A stretch of 39,209 bases of DNA from an uncultured Burkholderiales bacterium. GTDB lineage: Bacteria > Pseudomonadota > Gammaproteobacteria > Burkholderiales > Burkholderiaceae_C. Location: assembly GCA_903820745.1 (NCBI GenBank), contig CAIJIT010000205.1, positions 1 to 39,209 on the forward strand, given 5' to 3'. The position numbers and the translations under genes were made by a program. Under the pieces are notes generated by a model. That model was given only the letters and a program-made list of their open reading frames with translations. It did not search any database and had not been told where the DNA came from. Shown here piece after piece: positions 24,571 to 34,043 of this stretch (position 1 is its first letter; each line of letters opens with the position of its first letter).

Positions 24571-26679
24571 ATGTCGAGCTTGAGTCTGGTCGGCGACTGC
24601 GCCGCTGCAACGGCCTACAGCGCTTTCGTGCTGAATTTCGCCTTCCGGCTCTGGCGTGGCACGGCCATTTCGAACCAGGTCTCTTTCGTTTTTCTGGCCG
24701 CTCTGGCAGCCAGCGCCGCCTGGGCCTGGGCGGGGCCTATCGGGCACTGGGCTTGGGTAGCTGCGGCCTTGGGACCCTTTTTCGATCTCATGCGCTACGG
24801 CCTGTGGTTCTGGTTCATCTTGCTGCTGTTGCAGCCCGAAGCCGGTAGCAAAGAGACGGGCGGCAGCGAATTGCGGGGCCATGTTGTCGCTGCAGGCGCT
24901 TCAATTTCAGCATCCCTGTTACTGATGGTGTTCATGCATGACGCGCCGCCGAGCGCGGTGTCGCGCCCAGCGGCCTTCGCGGCTTTGGGCCAGGCGGTGA
25001 TCGGGTTGGTGCTGATCGAGCAGTTGCTGCGCAATGTTTCGGAGGATCAGCGCTGGAATGCCAAACCGGTCTGCCTGGGCCTTGGCGCGATCTTTGGGTT
25101 CGATCTGTTCGTCTACTCCCAGGCGGCCTTGTTCAGCAATTTCGACGGTGATGCCCTGAGCATTCGCGCGGCGGCGCATGGTGCTGCATTGCCGCTGCTT
25201 TTCATCGCGTCGAGGCGCCATGCCGACTGGTTGGTCAGGCTGCACCTGTCGCGTGCGGCAGTTTTCCATTCGGCCACCTTGCTGCTCGTGGGGGCCTATT
25301 TGTTGCTGATTTCGGCGCTGGGCTATTACGTTCGTTACACCGGCGGCGACTGGGGTCGGGCGGTGCAAATGGCAATGGTCTTTGTTGCGCTGCTGACGCT
25401 GGCGATGCTGCTGCAATCAGGTACTTTGCGCGCCCGTTTGCGAATCTATATCAGCAAGAACTTCTTCAGCTATCGCTATGACTACCGGGAGGAATGGCTT
25501 CGCTTTACAGCCATCCTCGCTTCGGCAGCTTCGCCCCGGGAGATGGGCGAGACTGTGGTGCGCGCGCTGGCGAATCTGGTGGAAAGCCCTTCGGGAGAGC
25601 TCTGGCTCAAGCGCGGCAATGCCGCTTCGAATGACGAATTTTTTGAACAATCGGCTTGCTGGAATCGTCCGGCAAGTTCTGCGCGCGAGAGCGCGTCATC
25701 ACCGTTTTGCAACTTCATTTGCGAACGCGCCTGGATCATTGACCTCAGGCAGTCGCACAGCGTCGCAGTGGACTCGACGCGTCCGGAACTGCCTGACTGG
25801 CTGCTGGCGAACCCTCGCCGCTGGTTGCTCATTCCCCTGCTGGGTGGTAGCGAACTGATCGGCTTTGTTTTGCTCGGCAGCGCCAGAGCGCCGGTCGATC
25901 TGAATTGGGAGGTGCGCGATCTGCTGAAGACGGCCGCCAGCCAAGCATCCAGTTACCTGGCGCAGATGCAGGCGACCGAGGCCTTGCTTGAAGTGGGTAA
26001 GTTCGATGCATTCAACCGCATGTCGGCCTTTGTCGTGCATGACTTGAAGAACATCGTCACGCAGTTGTCGTTGATGATGAAGAACGCCAAGCGCCTGCGC
26101 CACAACCCCGAGTTCCAGTTGGACATGCTGACCACAGTGGAGAACTCGGTCGAAAAAATGCATCAGTTGATGCTGCAGTTGCGCGAGGGCGAGCGTCCTC
26201 ATGGCGTGGTCAGCGGCGTCGATCTGCAACTGATCGCCATGCGTCTGGCAGCCACCGCTGCTTCCAGGGGGCGCTTGCTCTTGCTTGACTTGAAGGCTGG
26301 CGTCAGCACGCGGGGCCATGAGGGGAGGATCGAGCGGGTGCTGGGTCACATGGTGCAAAACGCATTCGACGCAAGCCCCGCAGATTCAGCGGTCCGCCTG
26401 CAACTTGATCGGAGTGGCAGCCAGGCGCGGGTGCAGATCGCTGATCAGGGCTGCGGTATGTCGGATGAATTCATCCGGCACCGGCTCTTCAAGCCGTTCC
26501 AGACCACCAAGGCCAGTGGCATGGGCATCGGTGCCTACGAGAGCTACCAATACCTGCGGGAACTCGGTGGCGCGATCAATGTCCACAGTCAGCTTGACCA
26601 GGGTACGACGGTGACCATTTTGTTGCCGCTGCTGCATATCGAGATGGCACCAGCGCTGCCGATGAGGAAGACCGGATGA
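24571..26679 (+). CDS. prsK: PEP-CTERM system sensor histidine kinase PrsK
   Basis: 702 residues. The first ~290 form about eight membrane helices (for example FVFLAALAASAAWAWAG, YGLWFWFILLLLQPE, AVFHSATLLLVGAYLLLIS). A GAF-like segment follows (about 310-465: YDYREEWLRFTAILASAA, WLLIPLLGGSELIGFVLL). The kinase core has the phosphoacceptor His490 in FVVHDLKNIVTQLSLMM, the N box VLGHMVQNAFDASP, and G boxes IADQGCGMS and GMGIGAYESYQYL. This architecture is that of PrsK, partner of PrsR in control of PEP-CTERM genes. It overlaps prsR by four bases. The signal sensed is unknown. Confidence 0.93.
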   Translation: MSSLSLVGDCAAATAYSAFVLNFAFRLWRGTAISNQVSFVFLAALAASAAWAWAGPIGHWAWVAAALGPFFDLMRYGLWFWFILLLLQPEAGSKETGGSELRGHVVAAGASISASLLLMVFMHDAPPSAVSRPAAFAALGQAVIGLVLIEQLLRNVSEDQRWNAKPVCLGLGAIFGFDLFVYSQAALFSNFDGDALSIRAAAHGAALPLLFIASRRHADWLVRLHLSRAAVFHSATLLLVGAYLLLISALGYYVRYTGGDWGRAVQMAMVFVALLTLAMLLQSGTLRARLRIYISKNFFSYRYDYREEWLRFTAILASAASPREMGETVVRALANLVESPSGELWLKRGNAASNDEFFEQSACWNRPASSARESASSPFCNFICERAWIIDLRQSHSVAVDSTRPELPDWLLANPRRWLLIPLLGGSELIGFVLLGSARAPVDLNWEVRDLLKTAASQASSYLAQMQATEALLEVGKFDAFNRMSAFVVHDLKNIVTQLSLMMKNAKRLRHNPEFQLDMLTTVENSVEKMHQLMLQLREGERPHGVVSGVDLQLIAMRLAATAASRGRLLLLDLKAGVSTRGHEGRIERVLGHMVQNAFDASPADSAVRLQLDRSGSQARVQIADQGCGMSDEFIRHRLFKPFQTTKASGMGIGAYESYQYLRELGGAINVHSQLDQGTTVTILLPLLHIEMAPALPMRKTG

Positions 26680-28064
26680 ATCATGAACAAGCCATGCTGC
26701 TGATCGTCGAGGATGACCCGGCATTGCAAAAACAACTCAAGTGGTCGCTCGACCGCTTTGAGTCCGTAGTGGCAGGTGATGGCGCCAGCGCGCTGCTGCA
26801 GTTCCGTCGCCACAAGCCTGCAGTGGTGACGCTGGATCTGGGCTTGCCGCCGGACCGCGATGCGGTGTCCGAAGGCTTCAAATGCCTGGAGGCGCTCCTG
26901 GCGATAGATCCCGGTGTCAAGGTCATCGTCCTGACCGGCCAGAATGATCAGTCCAATGCATTGCGCGCGATCCGGCTCGGTGCCTATGATTTTCTGGCCA
27001 AACCGGTCGAACCAGAAATGCTGGGCTTGACGGTCGAGAGGGCTTTTCGGCTCTATGAGCTGGAGCTTGAAAATCGTCGTTTGCAGACCTTGCAGCAGAC
27101 CGATGCCGTCGGCGGTCTGTTGACCCGGGACGCTGCATTGCAGACGATCTGCCGGACGATCGATAAGGTGGCTCCGAGCAATTTGAGCGTGCTGCTGCTG
27201 GGCGAGAGCGGCACTGGCAAGGAGGTGCTGGCGCAAGGACTGCATCAGGCATCCGGTCGCCGCGGACGCTTCATCGCGATCAACTGTGCGGCCATCCCCG
27301 AAAATTTGCTGGAAAGCGAGTTGTTCGGCTATGAGCGTGGCGCATTCACCGGGGCGAACAAGACCACCATCGGCAGGATCGAGACCGCCAATGGCGGCAC
27401 ACTGATGTTGGACGAAATCGGCGACCTGCCGATGTCCTTGCAGGCCAAGCTGCTGCGCTTCTTGCAGCAGCGCACGATCGAGCGGGTTGGCGGGCGCCAG
27501 GAAATCGCCATCGATGTCCGCATCGTCGGTGCAACCCACCAGGACTTGCGAAGCCGCATCAGCGATGGGCGGTTCCGCGAAGACCTCTATTACCGCCTGG
27601 CCGAAATCATTGTCGATATACCGCCGCTGCGCGACCGGCATGGCGATGCGGTCTTGCTGGCCCATGTCTTCCTGCGGCGCTTCGCGGCCGAGCAAAGGCG
27701 CCCGGCTTTGAGTTTGTCCGATGACGCCTTGCGCGCGATTGCAGCCCACAGTTGGCCGGGCAATGTCCGTGAGTTGCAGAACCTGCTCAAGCGCGCCGCA
27801 ATCATGACGGAAGGACTGCGGGTCACTGCGGCAGATCTGGGGCTGACTCCGACTTGCGCCGAACAACCGATGGTTGAACTCGACCTGCGTGCGGTGCGCG
27901 AGCGCGCTGAACGACAAGCATTGCTGGTGGCAATGGCCCATAGCGATGGCAATGTCTCCCGCGCTGCCGACATCCTCGGCGTCAGTCGACCGACCCTCTA
28001 CGACCTGATGAACAAATTGAAGCTCAATCCATCCCTTCCCAGCATTGACAAGGAAATCCAATGA
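26676..28064 (+). CDS. prsR: PEP-CTERM-box response regulator PrsR (sigma-54 activator)
   Basis: 462 residues with the three NtrC-type domains. Receiver 1-125: acidic pocket E12-D14, phosphoacceptor Asp54 in VTLDLGLPPD, KPVEPEML. AAA+ about 140-375: Walker A GESGTGKE, the sigma-54 contact loop ERGAFTGAN, Walker B LMLDEIGDLPMSLQAKLLRF, sensor II WPGNVRELQNLLKRA. C-terminal Fis-type helix-turn-helix: SDGNVSRAADILGVSRPTLY. Phosphorylated by PrsK, it would activate sigma-54 promoters such as the one at 34044-34058. Its ends overlap prsK and prsT by four bases each. Confidence 0.94.
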   Translation: MNHEQAMLLIVEDDPALQKQLKWSLDRFESVVAGDGASALLQFRRHKPAVVTLDLGLPPDRDAVSEGFKCLEALLAIDPGVKVIVLTGQNDQSNALRAIRLGAYDFLAKPVEPEMLGLTVERAFRLYELELENRRLQTLQQTDAVGGLLTRDAALQTICRTIDKVAPSNLSVLLLGESGTGKEVLAQGLHQASGRRGRFIAINCAAIPENLLESELFGYERGAFTGANKTTIGRIETANGGTLMLDEIGDLPMSLQAKLLRFLQQRTIERVGGRQEIAIDVRIVGATHQDLRSRISDGRFREDLYYRLAEIIVDIPPLRDRHGDAVLLAHVFLRRFAAEQRRPALSLSDDALRAIAAHSWPGNVRELQNLLKRAAIMTEGLRVTAADLGLTPTCAEQPMVELDLRAVRERAERQALLVAMAHSDGNVSRAADILGVSRPTLYDLMNKLKLNPSLPSIDKEIQ

Positions 28065-30844
28065 AACGCAATCTTCATGGCCTGGCTTTGGCCGCAAGTC
28101 TTGCGGCCCTCGGCAGCGCGCTGCTGCTTGGCGCCTGCTCGGGTGAATCGCCCGAAAGCCTGATCGCGGCAGCCAAGACGAGGCTGGCCAGCAATGACAG
28201 CAAGGGCGCGATGATCGAATTGAAAAATTCCTTGCAAAAAGACCCGAAATCCGCCGAAGCCAGGTTCTTGCTGGGCAAGACCTTGCTGGAGTCCGGTGAT
28301 GTGGCGGGCGCGGCCATCGAGTTGGCTAAAGCAGCCGAATTCGGCTATTCCAGCGAAGCATTGGCGCCGCGACTGGCGCGCGTTCTGCTTCTCAAGGGCA
28401 AGACTGCACAACTGATCGCGGAATATGGCGAATTCAAGCCTGCCGACCCGAAAGCCTTGTCCGAGCTGAAAACCACGCTTGCAATCGCCTATGTGGGACT
28501 GGACAAAAGCCAATCGGCGCGCGACAGCGTCGAGGCGGCGCTGGCGGCAGATCCTGGCAATGTTGCTGCGCGATTGTTGAATGTGCGTTTGCTGGTGTCT
28601 GAGAAAAAGCCCGAGGAGGCGCTGGCTGCGCTCGAACAAACGCTGCAATCCCACCCGGGTCACAGCGAGGCCTGGCAGTTGAAGGGTGACCTGCTGATGC
28701 TCGATGCCAAGAACGACGCGCAGGCCTTGCAGGCTTATGGCGAGGCGCTCAAACATGACAACACCAATGTTCAAGCTCATGCCGGGGTCATCCAGTTGCA
28801 GATGACGCGACGCGACATCGATGCAGTGCAAAGGGCGCTGGCGGACTTGCAACTGGTTGCGCCGACTGCGCCACAAACGCATTACTTTGCGGCGCGGCTT
28901 GCGCTCGAACGCAAGGACCTGAAGACTGCCGAACAAGAGGCGCAGGCCGTCTTGAAACAACGCCCTGAAAGTGCTGTGGCCTTGCAATTGGCGGGCATGG
29001 TCGAGCTTCAACGCGGCAGTTTGGTCCAAGCGGAAATTCATCTGAAGCAGGCGCTTGATGCTGCGCCCGGCGCCTATGGCGTCAGGCAAATGTTGGCGCG
29101 GACTGCTTTGCGCAGCGGCGATGCAAAAAAGGCTTTGGGCATATTACAGCCGCTGCTCGATGACAAATTACCCAATGCCGAAGCCCATGTGGCCGCGGCT
29201 GAAGCGCATTTCATGCTGGGCGACCTGAATGCTTCCGAGCAGGATTTCCGCAAAGCCACGACGATCAACCCGGCAGACCACAAGAGCAAGACGGCATTGG
29301 CGATGGCATCCATCAGCAAGGGGCGCGTTGAGCAGGGCTTTGACGAGTTGCGGGCCATTTCAGCAGTCGATCCAGGCGTTTCCGCCGACCTCGCGCTGAT
29401 CAGTTCATATGTCAATAGCAAGGAATTTGGCCAGGCGCTCAAGGCCATTGAAAGGCTGGAACGAAAGCAGCCCGGCTTGCCGCTCGCAGCAGACCTGCGC
29501 GGCCGCCTCGAATTGCAGCGCGGCAACCGCGCTGAAGCCAAGCAGGCGTTTGAAACAGCCATCAAGATCGAGCCAGGCGATATGTCGGCCCTGATTGCTT
29601 TGGCCGCCATGGACCTCGAAGACAAAAAACCGGCTGATGCGGTGGCAAGGTTCGAGCGGCTGATCGAAAAAGATCCAGCCAATCTGCAGGCGCAGATGGC
29701 TATCTTTTCTTTACGCAATGCGGCGGGGGCCGGGCAAACTGAACAATTGGAAAGGCTTAAAAATATCATCAAGCTGAATCCGGCCGCCGCAGGGCCGCGC
29801 CGGGCCCTGGTAGCACATTGGGTGATGCACAAGGACAAGAAACAGGCGCTCGCTGCAGCGCAGGAAGCGGTCGCCGCTATTCCCGACAACGCCGAGCTCT
29901 TGTCCGCCCTGTCACGCGCACAGATGTCGGCGGGTGATTTCAATCAGGCGCTGACTTCTGCCAACCAGATGCTGCAGTTGCAGCCAGGGCAGCCGCAGGC
30001 CCAGTTGCAGATCGCTGAACTTTATGCGGCGCAGAAGGATTTCCCGGCTGCCATCCAGGCGCTCAAACGTGCGCTCTCGCTCAAGGAGGATTTTCTTCCG
30101 GCCCAGTTCATGCTGGCAGCATTGGTTCGCGATGCCGGAAGAAATGCCGAAGCCATCGCGATCGCCAGCAACATTCAGAAGCAGCGGCCCCTTGAGGCGG
30201 CAGGTTTTCATCTGGAGGGCGACCTTGATTTCGCTGCGCGCAAATGGGAGGCCGCGGCGGCCTCTTACGGCAAGGCGATGGATCGGCAAGCCAGCACCGA
30301 ATTGGCCATCAAGCAGCACCGGGTCTTGATCGCAGGGGGGAAGCAAGAAGATGCCAAAAAGAAATTAACACAGTGGTTGGCCAACAATCCGAAAGACACG
30401 GTTTTCATGTCGTATCTGGGCGAACTTGCCTTGACCCAGGGCGATCTGGTACAGGCGCAGTTTCGCTATTCGGAGGTCTTGAAGTTTCAGCCCGACAATG
30501 CGGTTGCAGCCAACAATATCGCCTGGATCCTCAGCAAGGAAGGCAAACCGGAAGCGCTTGCCTATGCCGAAAAAGCCGTTGCCTTGGTGCCCAAGCAGCC
30601 GGCCTTTTTGGATACCCTGGCGCAGATCCATTCCGGCGCGGGGCGCCTTGAGCGAGCGCTCGAAATTGAAAAACAGGCGGTGGCCCTGTCCCCTGAATTC
30701 CCGCCGCATCGATTGAATCTGGCTCGGCTCTATCTGAAAATCGGCAAGAAGGCCGAGGCTTCCGAAGAGCTGAAACAGTTGGCTGCATTGGGCGACAAGT
30801 TCGATCAGCAAGCTGAAGTCAAGCGCTTGCAATCAACGCTCTGA
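28061..30844 (+). CDS. prsT: PEP-CTERM system TPR-repeat lipoprotein PrsT
   Basis: 927 residues. The lipoprotein signal ends in LLLGAC with Cys26. The rest is a long chain of tetratricopeptide repeats of about 34 residues: for example KGAMIELKNSLQKDPKSAEA, PEEALAALEQTLQSHPGHSE, RAEAKQAFETAIKIEPGDMS, and a final set ending ALEIEKQAVALSPEFPPHRL. No enzymatic domain. Family knowledge places PrsT after prsR in PEP-CTERM genomes, probably as an outer-envelope scaffold for polysaccharide or sorted-protein export, though its role is not proven. Four-base overlap with prsR shows translational coupling. Confidence 0.93.
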   Translation: MKRNLHGLALAASLAALGSALLLGACSGESPESLIAAAKTRLASNDSKGAMIELKNSLQKDPKSAEARFLLGKTLLESGDVAGAAIELAKAAEFGYSSEALAPRLARVLLLKGKTAQLIAEYGEFKPADPKALSELKTTLAIAYVGLDKSQSARDSVEAALAADPGNVAARLLNVRLLVSEKKPEEALAALEQTLQSHPGHSEAWQLKGDLLMLDAKNDAQALQAYGEALKHDNTNVQAHAGVIQLQMTRRDIDAVQRALADLQLVAPTAPQTHYFAARLALERKDLKTAEQEAQAVLKQRPESAVALQLAGMVELQRGSLVQAEIHLKQALDAAPGAYGVRQMLARTALRSGDAKKALGILQPLLDDKLPNAEAHVAAAEAHFMLGDLNASEQDFRKATTINPADHKSKTALAMASISKGRVEQGFDELRAISAVDPGVSADLALISSYVNSKEFGQALKAIERLERKQPGLPLAADLRGRLELQRGNRAEAKQAFETAIKIEPGDMSALIALAAMDLEDKKPADAVARFERLIEKDPANLQAQMAIFSLRNAAGAGQTEQLERLKNIIKLNPAAAGPRRALVAHWVMHKDKKQALAAAQEAVAAIPDNAELLSALSRAQMSAGDFNQALTSANQMLQLQPGQPQAQLQIAELYAAQKDFPAAIQALKRALSLKEDFLPAQFMLAALVRDAGRNAEAIAIASNIQKQRPLEAAGFHLEGDLDFAARKWEAAAASYGKAMDRQASTELAIKQHRVLIAGGKQEDAKKKLTQWLANNPKDTVFMSYLGELALTQGDLVQAQFRYSEVLKFQPDNAVAANNIAWILSKEGKPEALAYAEKAVALVPKQPAFLDTLAQIHSGAGRLERALEIEKQAVALSPEFPPHRLNLARLYLKIGKKAEASEELKQLAALGDKFDQQAEVKRLQSTL

Positions 30845-30903
30845 CTTCCATCCGGGTTCGATGCCGCTGTCGCCAACTGATGTCAATCCAACAGGTGGTC
30901 TCC

Positions 30904-32196
30904 ATGAGCAAGATTCGTCGCAGCAGTATCAAGAAAAGCTTTCATCAGGGCTTGCGCAGGGTTTTGAACTTCCTGCCCAAGGAGTCGAGATTCAGGATTT
31001 ATCGCAATCTGGTCGATTGCGACCCGGCGCCCGATGTCAGGCTGGTGCTGAAAGTCGCCGAAACCCGGGATGAACTTGAGGCGAGTTTTCGCATCCTGCA
31101 TGATGCCTATGTCGCAAGCGGCTTCATGAAGCCCGACCCTTCGGGGATGCGCGTCACCGCCTACCATGCGCTGCCGACGACGACCACGCTGTGCGCCAAG
31201 TACGAGGACCGGGTGGTGGGCACGATCTCGATGATTCGGGACGGGGTGTTCGGATTCCCGCTGCAAAGCATCTTCGACCTGGAACTGGTGCGTGCACAGG
31301 GTGGCAAGATCGCCGAGATCTCGGCCCTTGCCATCCATCCGGATTTCCGCAAGACCGGGGGCTGGATCCTGTTTCCTTTGATGAAATTCATGCATGCCTA
31401 TTGCACCGAATATTTCGATACTCGACACATCGTCATCGCGGTCAACCCTGACAAGATCGAACTCTACGAGTCGCTCTTGTACTTTCAGCGTCTGCAGGAA
31501 AAAGTCGTCGCCAACTACGACTTTGTCAACGGTGCGCCTGCGGTCGGCGCGTCGCTGGACCTGAAATATGCCAAGGAAACATTCCGGCTTGGCTACCGCG
31601 GCAAACCTTTGCGCAAGAATCTGTACGAATATTTTTGCAACCTCGACCTGCCCAATATCAAGGCGCCACCGCGCCGCTATTTCACTACCAACGACCCGGT
31701 GATGACGCCTGAGCTGCTCGACTATTTCTTCAACCAGAAAACCCGGCAGTTTGCCGGCTTCGATGAGCGCAAGAAATCGCTGCTCTGGTCGATCTACGAC
31801 CATGCTGATTACCGCCGGGTCCTGCCCGGCTTGCCTGTGGCATTGAGCAGTGCCCATCCGCTGCGCCAGCACCAGCGCTATTCGTTGCGCTGCCCGGGGC
31901 AGGTGACGATGCCGAGCGATTTGGGGCCTTTGACCTTTGACTTCGAGGTGATCGAGATTTCGCTCTCGGGTTTCCAGGCCGAATGCGGGGCTGATTTTCC
32001 GATCGGCTTGAGCGGCAAAGCTTCGATCGAACTCGGTGCCACGGAGCATTCGGTCGTTCATGTCACCGGCATGCGCCGCAAACGGGTCAATGGTAGTGCC
32101 TTCATCGGCTTCAAGCTTGCGGAACCTGATTCTGTCTGGCGCCATTGCGTGGCGGCGATCGAGACTGGCTTCACCAGTTCTGACTTGCTGCAATGA
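30904..32196 (+). CDS. FeeM-like/PEP-CTERM-associated acyltransferase with C-terminal PilZ domain
   Basis: 430 residues from ATG 30904, preceded by AGGTGG at five bases; the earlier ATG at 30880 lacks one. Residues ~45-220 are an autoinducer-synthase-like GNAT domain: LKVAETRDELEASFRILHDA, MRVTAYHALPTTTTLCAKY, AEISALAIHPDFRKTGGWIL, IVIAVNPDKIELYESLLYF. It resembles N-acyl amino acid synthase FeeM and the exosortase-associated acyltransferases. Residues ~320-425 form a PilZ-type domain: the c-di-GMP motif RYSLR (Arg325, Arg329) and EISLSG (Glu351, Ser353, Gly356, with E in place of the usual D or N), then GKASIELG. It would make an N-acyl product under c-di-GMP control. It lies 59 bases after prsT and overlaps the protease gene by four. 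Confidence 0.8.
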   Translation: MSKIRRSSIKKSFHQGLRRVLNFLPKESRFRIYRNLVDCDPAPDVRLVLKVAETRDELEASFRILHDAYVASGFMKPDPSGMRVTAYHALPTTTTLCAKYEDRVVGTISMIRDGVFGFPLQSIFDLELVRAQGGKIAEISALAIHPDFRKTGGWILFPLMKFMHAYCTEYFDTRHIVIAVNPDKIELYESLLYFQRLQEKVVANYDFVNGAPAVGASLDLKYAKETFRLGYRGKPLRKNLYEYFCNLDLPNIKAPPRRYFTTNDPVMTPELLDYFFNQKTRQFAGFDERKKSLLWSIYDHADYRRVLPGLPVALSSAHPLRQHQRYSLRCPGQVTMPSDLGPLTFDFEVIEISLSGFQAECGADFPIGLSGKASIELGATEHSVVHVTGMRRKRVNGSAFIGFKLAEPDSVWRHCVAAIETGFTSSDLLQ

Positions 32197-32963
32197 AGCG
32201 CCGCGGTGTCTTGATGGCGGCGCTGGGCGCCGGCCTCGCTAGAACGGCGGGCGCATCGTCAACCCTGGCCGGGTTGATCGAACGCAGCAAACCCTCGGTC
32301 CTACTGGTCGGCAGCTATGCCGAAACCGACAGCCCCCGGTTCGGCTTCCATGGCAGCGGCTTTGTCGTCGGCGACGGCAACCTTGCGGTGACCAATGCCC
32401 ATGTGCTGCCACAGATCGACAGTGCGGGTGAAATGGCGCAGCGCCGCGTCACCGTGCAGGTGCCCGCCGGCCGCGGCTTGTGGAACATGCGCAGCGCCGA
32501 GATCGTCAGGCTCGATCGCCCCCATGACCTGGCCCTGTTGCGCTTCGATGGCCCGGCAGTTCCGGCCTTGCAACTGGCCGCTCCGGAGGCTGTGCAGGAG
32601 GGCATGGCGGTGGCCTTCATCGGCTTTCCGATCGGCAATATGCTCGGCTTTGCACCGGTCACCCATCGCGGCATGATCTCTTCGATCGTACCGGTCGCGC
32701 AGGCCCAACGCGGCGCGCAAAACCTCAACGAAACCGCCATCCGGCGTTTGCGCGAGGGCAGTTTCGACGTGCTGCAACTTGACGGCACCGCTTACCCGGG
32801 CAACAGCGGTGGGCCGGTTTTTGATGCCGATACCGGCTTGGTTGTCGGGGTCATCAATATGGTGCTGGTCAAGGGCAGCAAAGAGTCGGCGCTGACCCAC
32901 CCGAGCGGTATCAGCTATGCGGTGCACTGCGTCGAAGTGATCCGCCTGCTCCACGGAATTTGA
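32193..32963 (+). CDS. Trypsin-like serine protease, exported
   Basis: 256 residues. A basic, RR-containing start and hydrophobic stretch (KRRGVLMAALGAGLARTAGA) make an export signal, possibly Tat-like but with a weak motif. The S1 fold carries the full triad: His70 in VTNAHVL, Asp112 in HDLALL, Ser205 in YPGNSGGPVFD. There is no PDZ domain, unlike DegP/DegS. The start codon overlaps the stop of the acyltransferase-PilZ gene (ATGA), so the two are co-translated. It could process envelope or PEP-CTERM substrates, but this is inferred only from position. Confidence 0.88.
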   Translation: MKRRGVLMAALGAGLARTAGASSTLAGLIERSKPSVLLVGSYAETDSPRFGFHGSGFVVGDGNLAVTNAHVLPQIDSAGEMAQRRVTVQVPAGRGLWNMRSAEIVRLDRPHDLALLRFDGPAVPALQLAAPEAVQEGMAVAFIGFPIGNMLGFAPVTHRGMISSIVPVAQAQRGAQNLNETAIRRLREGSFDVLQLDGTAYPGNSGGPVFDADTGLVVGVINMVLVKGSKESALTHPSGISYAVHCVEVIRLLHGI

Positions 32964-32974
32964 TCGCCCTTGAA

Positions 32975-33006
32975 TAAAAAAAGAGCGGCCGACCGGCCGC
33001 TCTTGT
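32975..33006 (-). terminator. Rho-independent terminator for the PEP-CTERM gene
   Basis: GAGCGGCC/GGCCGCTC around a four-base loop (about 32983-33002), with seven A on the left side, that is a T tract when read on the minus strand. It lies just after the PEP-CTERM stop and between two convergent genes, so it may also stop the protease transcript. Confidence 0.85.
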
Positions 33007-33023
33007 GATTGCCGGACTTGGGG

Positions 33024-33998
33024 TCAGGCGGCTATCGAACTTGCTGCAGCCTGTTTCGCACGACGGCGCGACGTAGCGCCGGCGACAACGAACAGTCCGA
33101 GCCCAGCCAATGCCAGCGCCGATGGCTCCGGCACAGCCGTCGTCAAGATGTTTGCATTGCTCGACTGGTTGATGGTGAATTGATAGGTGTAGCCTTGCGT
33201 ATAGGTGTGGGCGTCTGGCTGGGAGAAGGCCAATGTCTGTCCGAAAGAGGCATTCCCGATTCCATTGGTTGAATTCTCGGTATCATTCACTTCATCAGGA
33301 GACCACTTGAATTTATTCGAGGTGGAGGAGCCGAACGTACCGCAGTTGGCGCCGACGGTACACTTGATGGTGATATCCCAGCCATAACCTGAAGCGGCGA
33401 GCGCGGTCTTATTTCCGGCCAGGTCGGTATATACATCAATCCAGGTGGTGCCGCTAAGCCCGAGTTTTGCTGAAACCGTCGCGCCAGCCGTGAAAGTCCC
33501 AGTCAAGCTTGCGCTACCCCCGTTCAACAGAGTTCCTGAACTCCCTCCGATATTGGTTCCTCCGGTTGATGAGGCATCGCCCCGTGTCAGACCTGACAAG
33601 GTTCCGCCAATATTCCCTGTAATGACCGCATCGCCAAGCGCATAGTTGTAGACCGGCGTGGTGAGCGTGTAAGCTGTATTATTCTCGAGTGGCGAATAAG
33701 GCACGGGGGTTAGGCTAGCGCAACTGCCTACGCAGGCATAAGGGGCATCGGTTAATCCTGAACCATCTGTAAAGCTATTGCCGACGCTGGTCCCATTATA
33801 GTTTGCGCCGTCCGATGCGGTCCGGCTTTCGTTGGTGATGCTGAAATTGGATGCGGCGATTAGACTGCCGGTGCTTGAGTTGATAAACCCAAGACCGGTG
33901 ATGTTGATCCAGGCCGATGCTGCAGCGCCTGCAAAAGCAGGTGCTGAAGCCAGCGAGAACGCGGCAGTGATGGCCGCGGCGATGTACTTGATTTTCAT
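33024..33998 (-). CDS. PEP-CTERM sorting domain protein
   Basis: 324 residues from ATG 33998, with AGGA about eight bases upstream. A signal peptide (MKIKYIAAAITAAFSLASA) is followed by a Ser/Thr/Gly/Asn-rich low-complexity body (GGTNIGGSSGTLLNGGSASL) with two cysteine pairs. The C-terminus is a textbook PEP-CTERM signal: Val289-Pro-Glu-Pro, a hydrophobic helix (ALALAGLGLFVVAG) and a basic tail SRRRAKQ, with a longer alanine/serine tail than usual. An exosortase would cut at this signal and pass the protein to the surface; that enzyme is not in the window. The body is not recognised; such proteins are often glycosylated or part of floc matrix. Confidence 0.93.
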   Translation of the reverse strand: MKIKYIAAAITAAFSLASAPAFAGAAASAWINITGLGFINSSTGSLIAASNFSITNESRTASDGANYNGTSVGNSFTDGSGLTDAPYACVGSCASLTPVPYSPLENNTAYTLTTPVYNYALGDAVITGNIGGTLSGLTRGDASSTGGTNIGGSSGTLLNGGSASLTGTFTAGATVSAKLGLSGTTWIDVYTDLAGNKTALAASGYGWDITIKCTVGANCGTFGSSTSNKFKWSPDEVNDTENSTNGIGNASFGQTLAFSQPDAHTYTQGYTYQFTINQSSNANILTTAVPEPSALALAGLGLFVVAGATSRRRAKQAAASSIAA

Positions 33999-34043
33999 TG
34001 AAGATTCCTGTTGATAAAACGATGAAGGGGCGACACTCAATAA

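Noticed and set aside
26589-28097. A 502-codon minus-strand frame over prsR
   Set aside because: PrsR on the plus strand has all its family motifs; the opposite frame is a codon-bias shadow.
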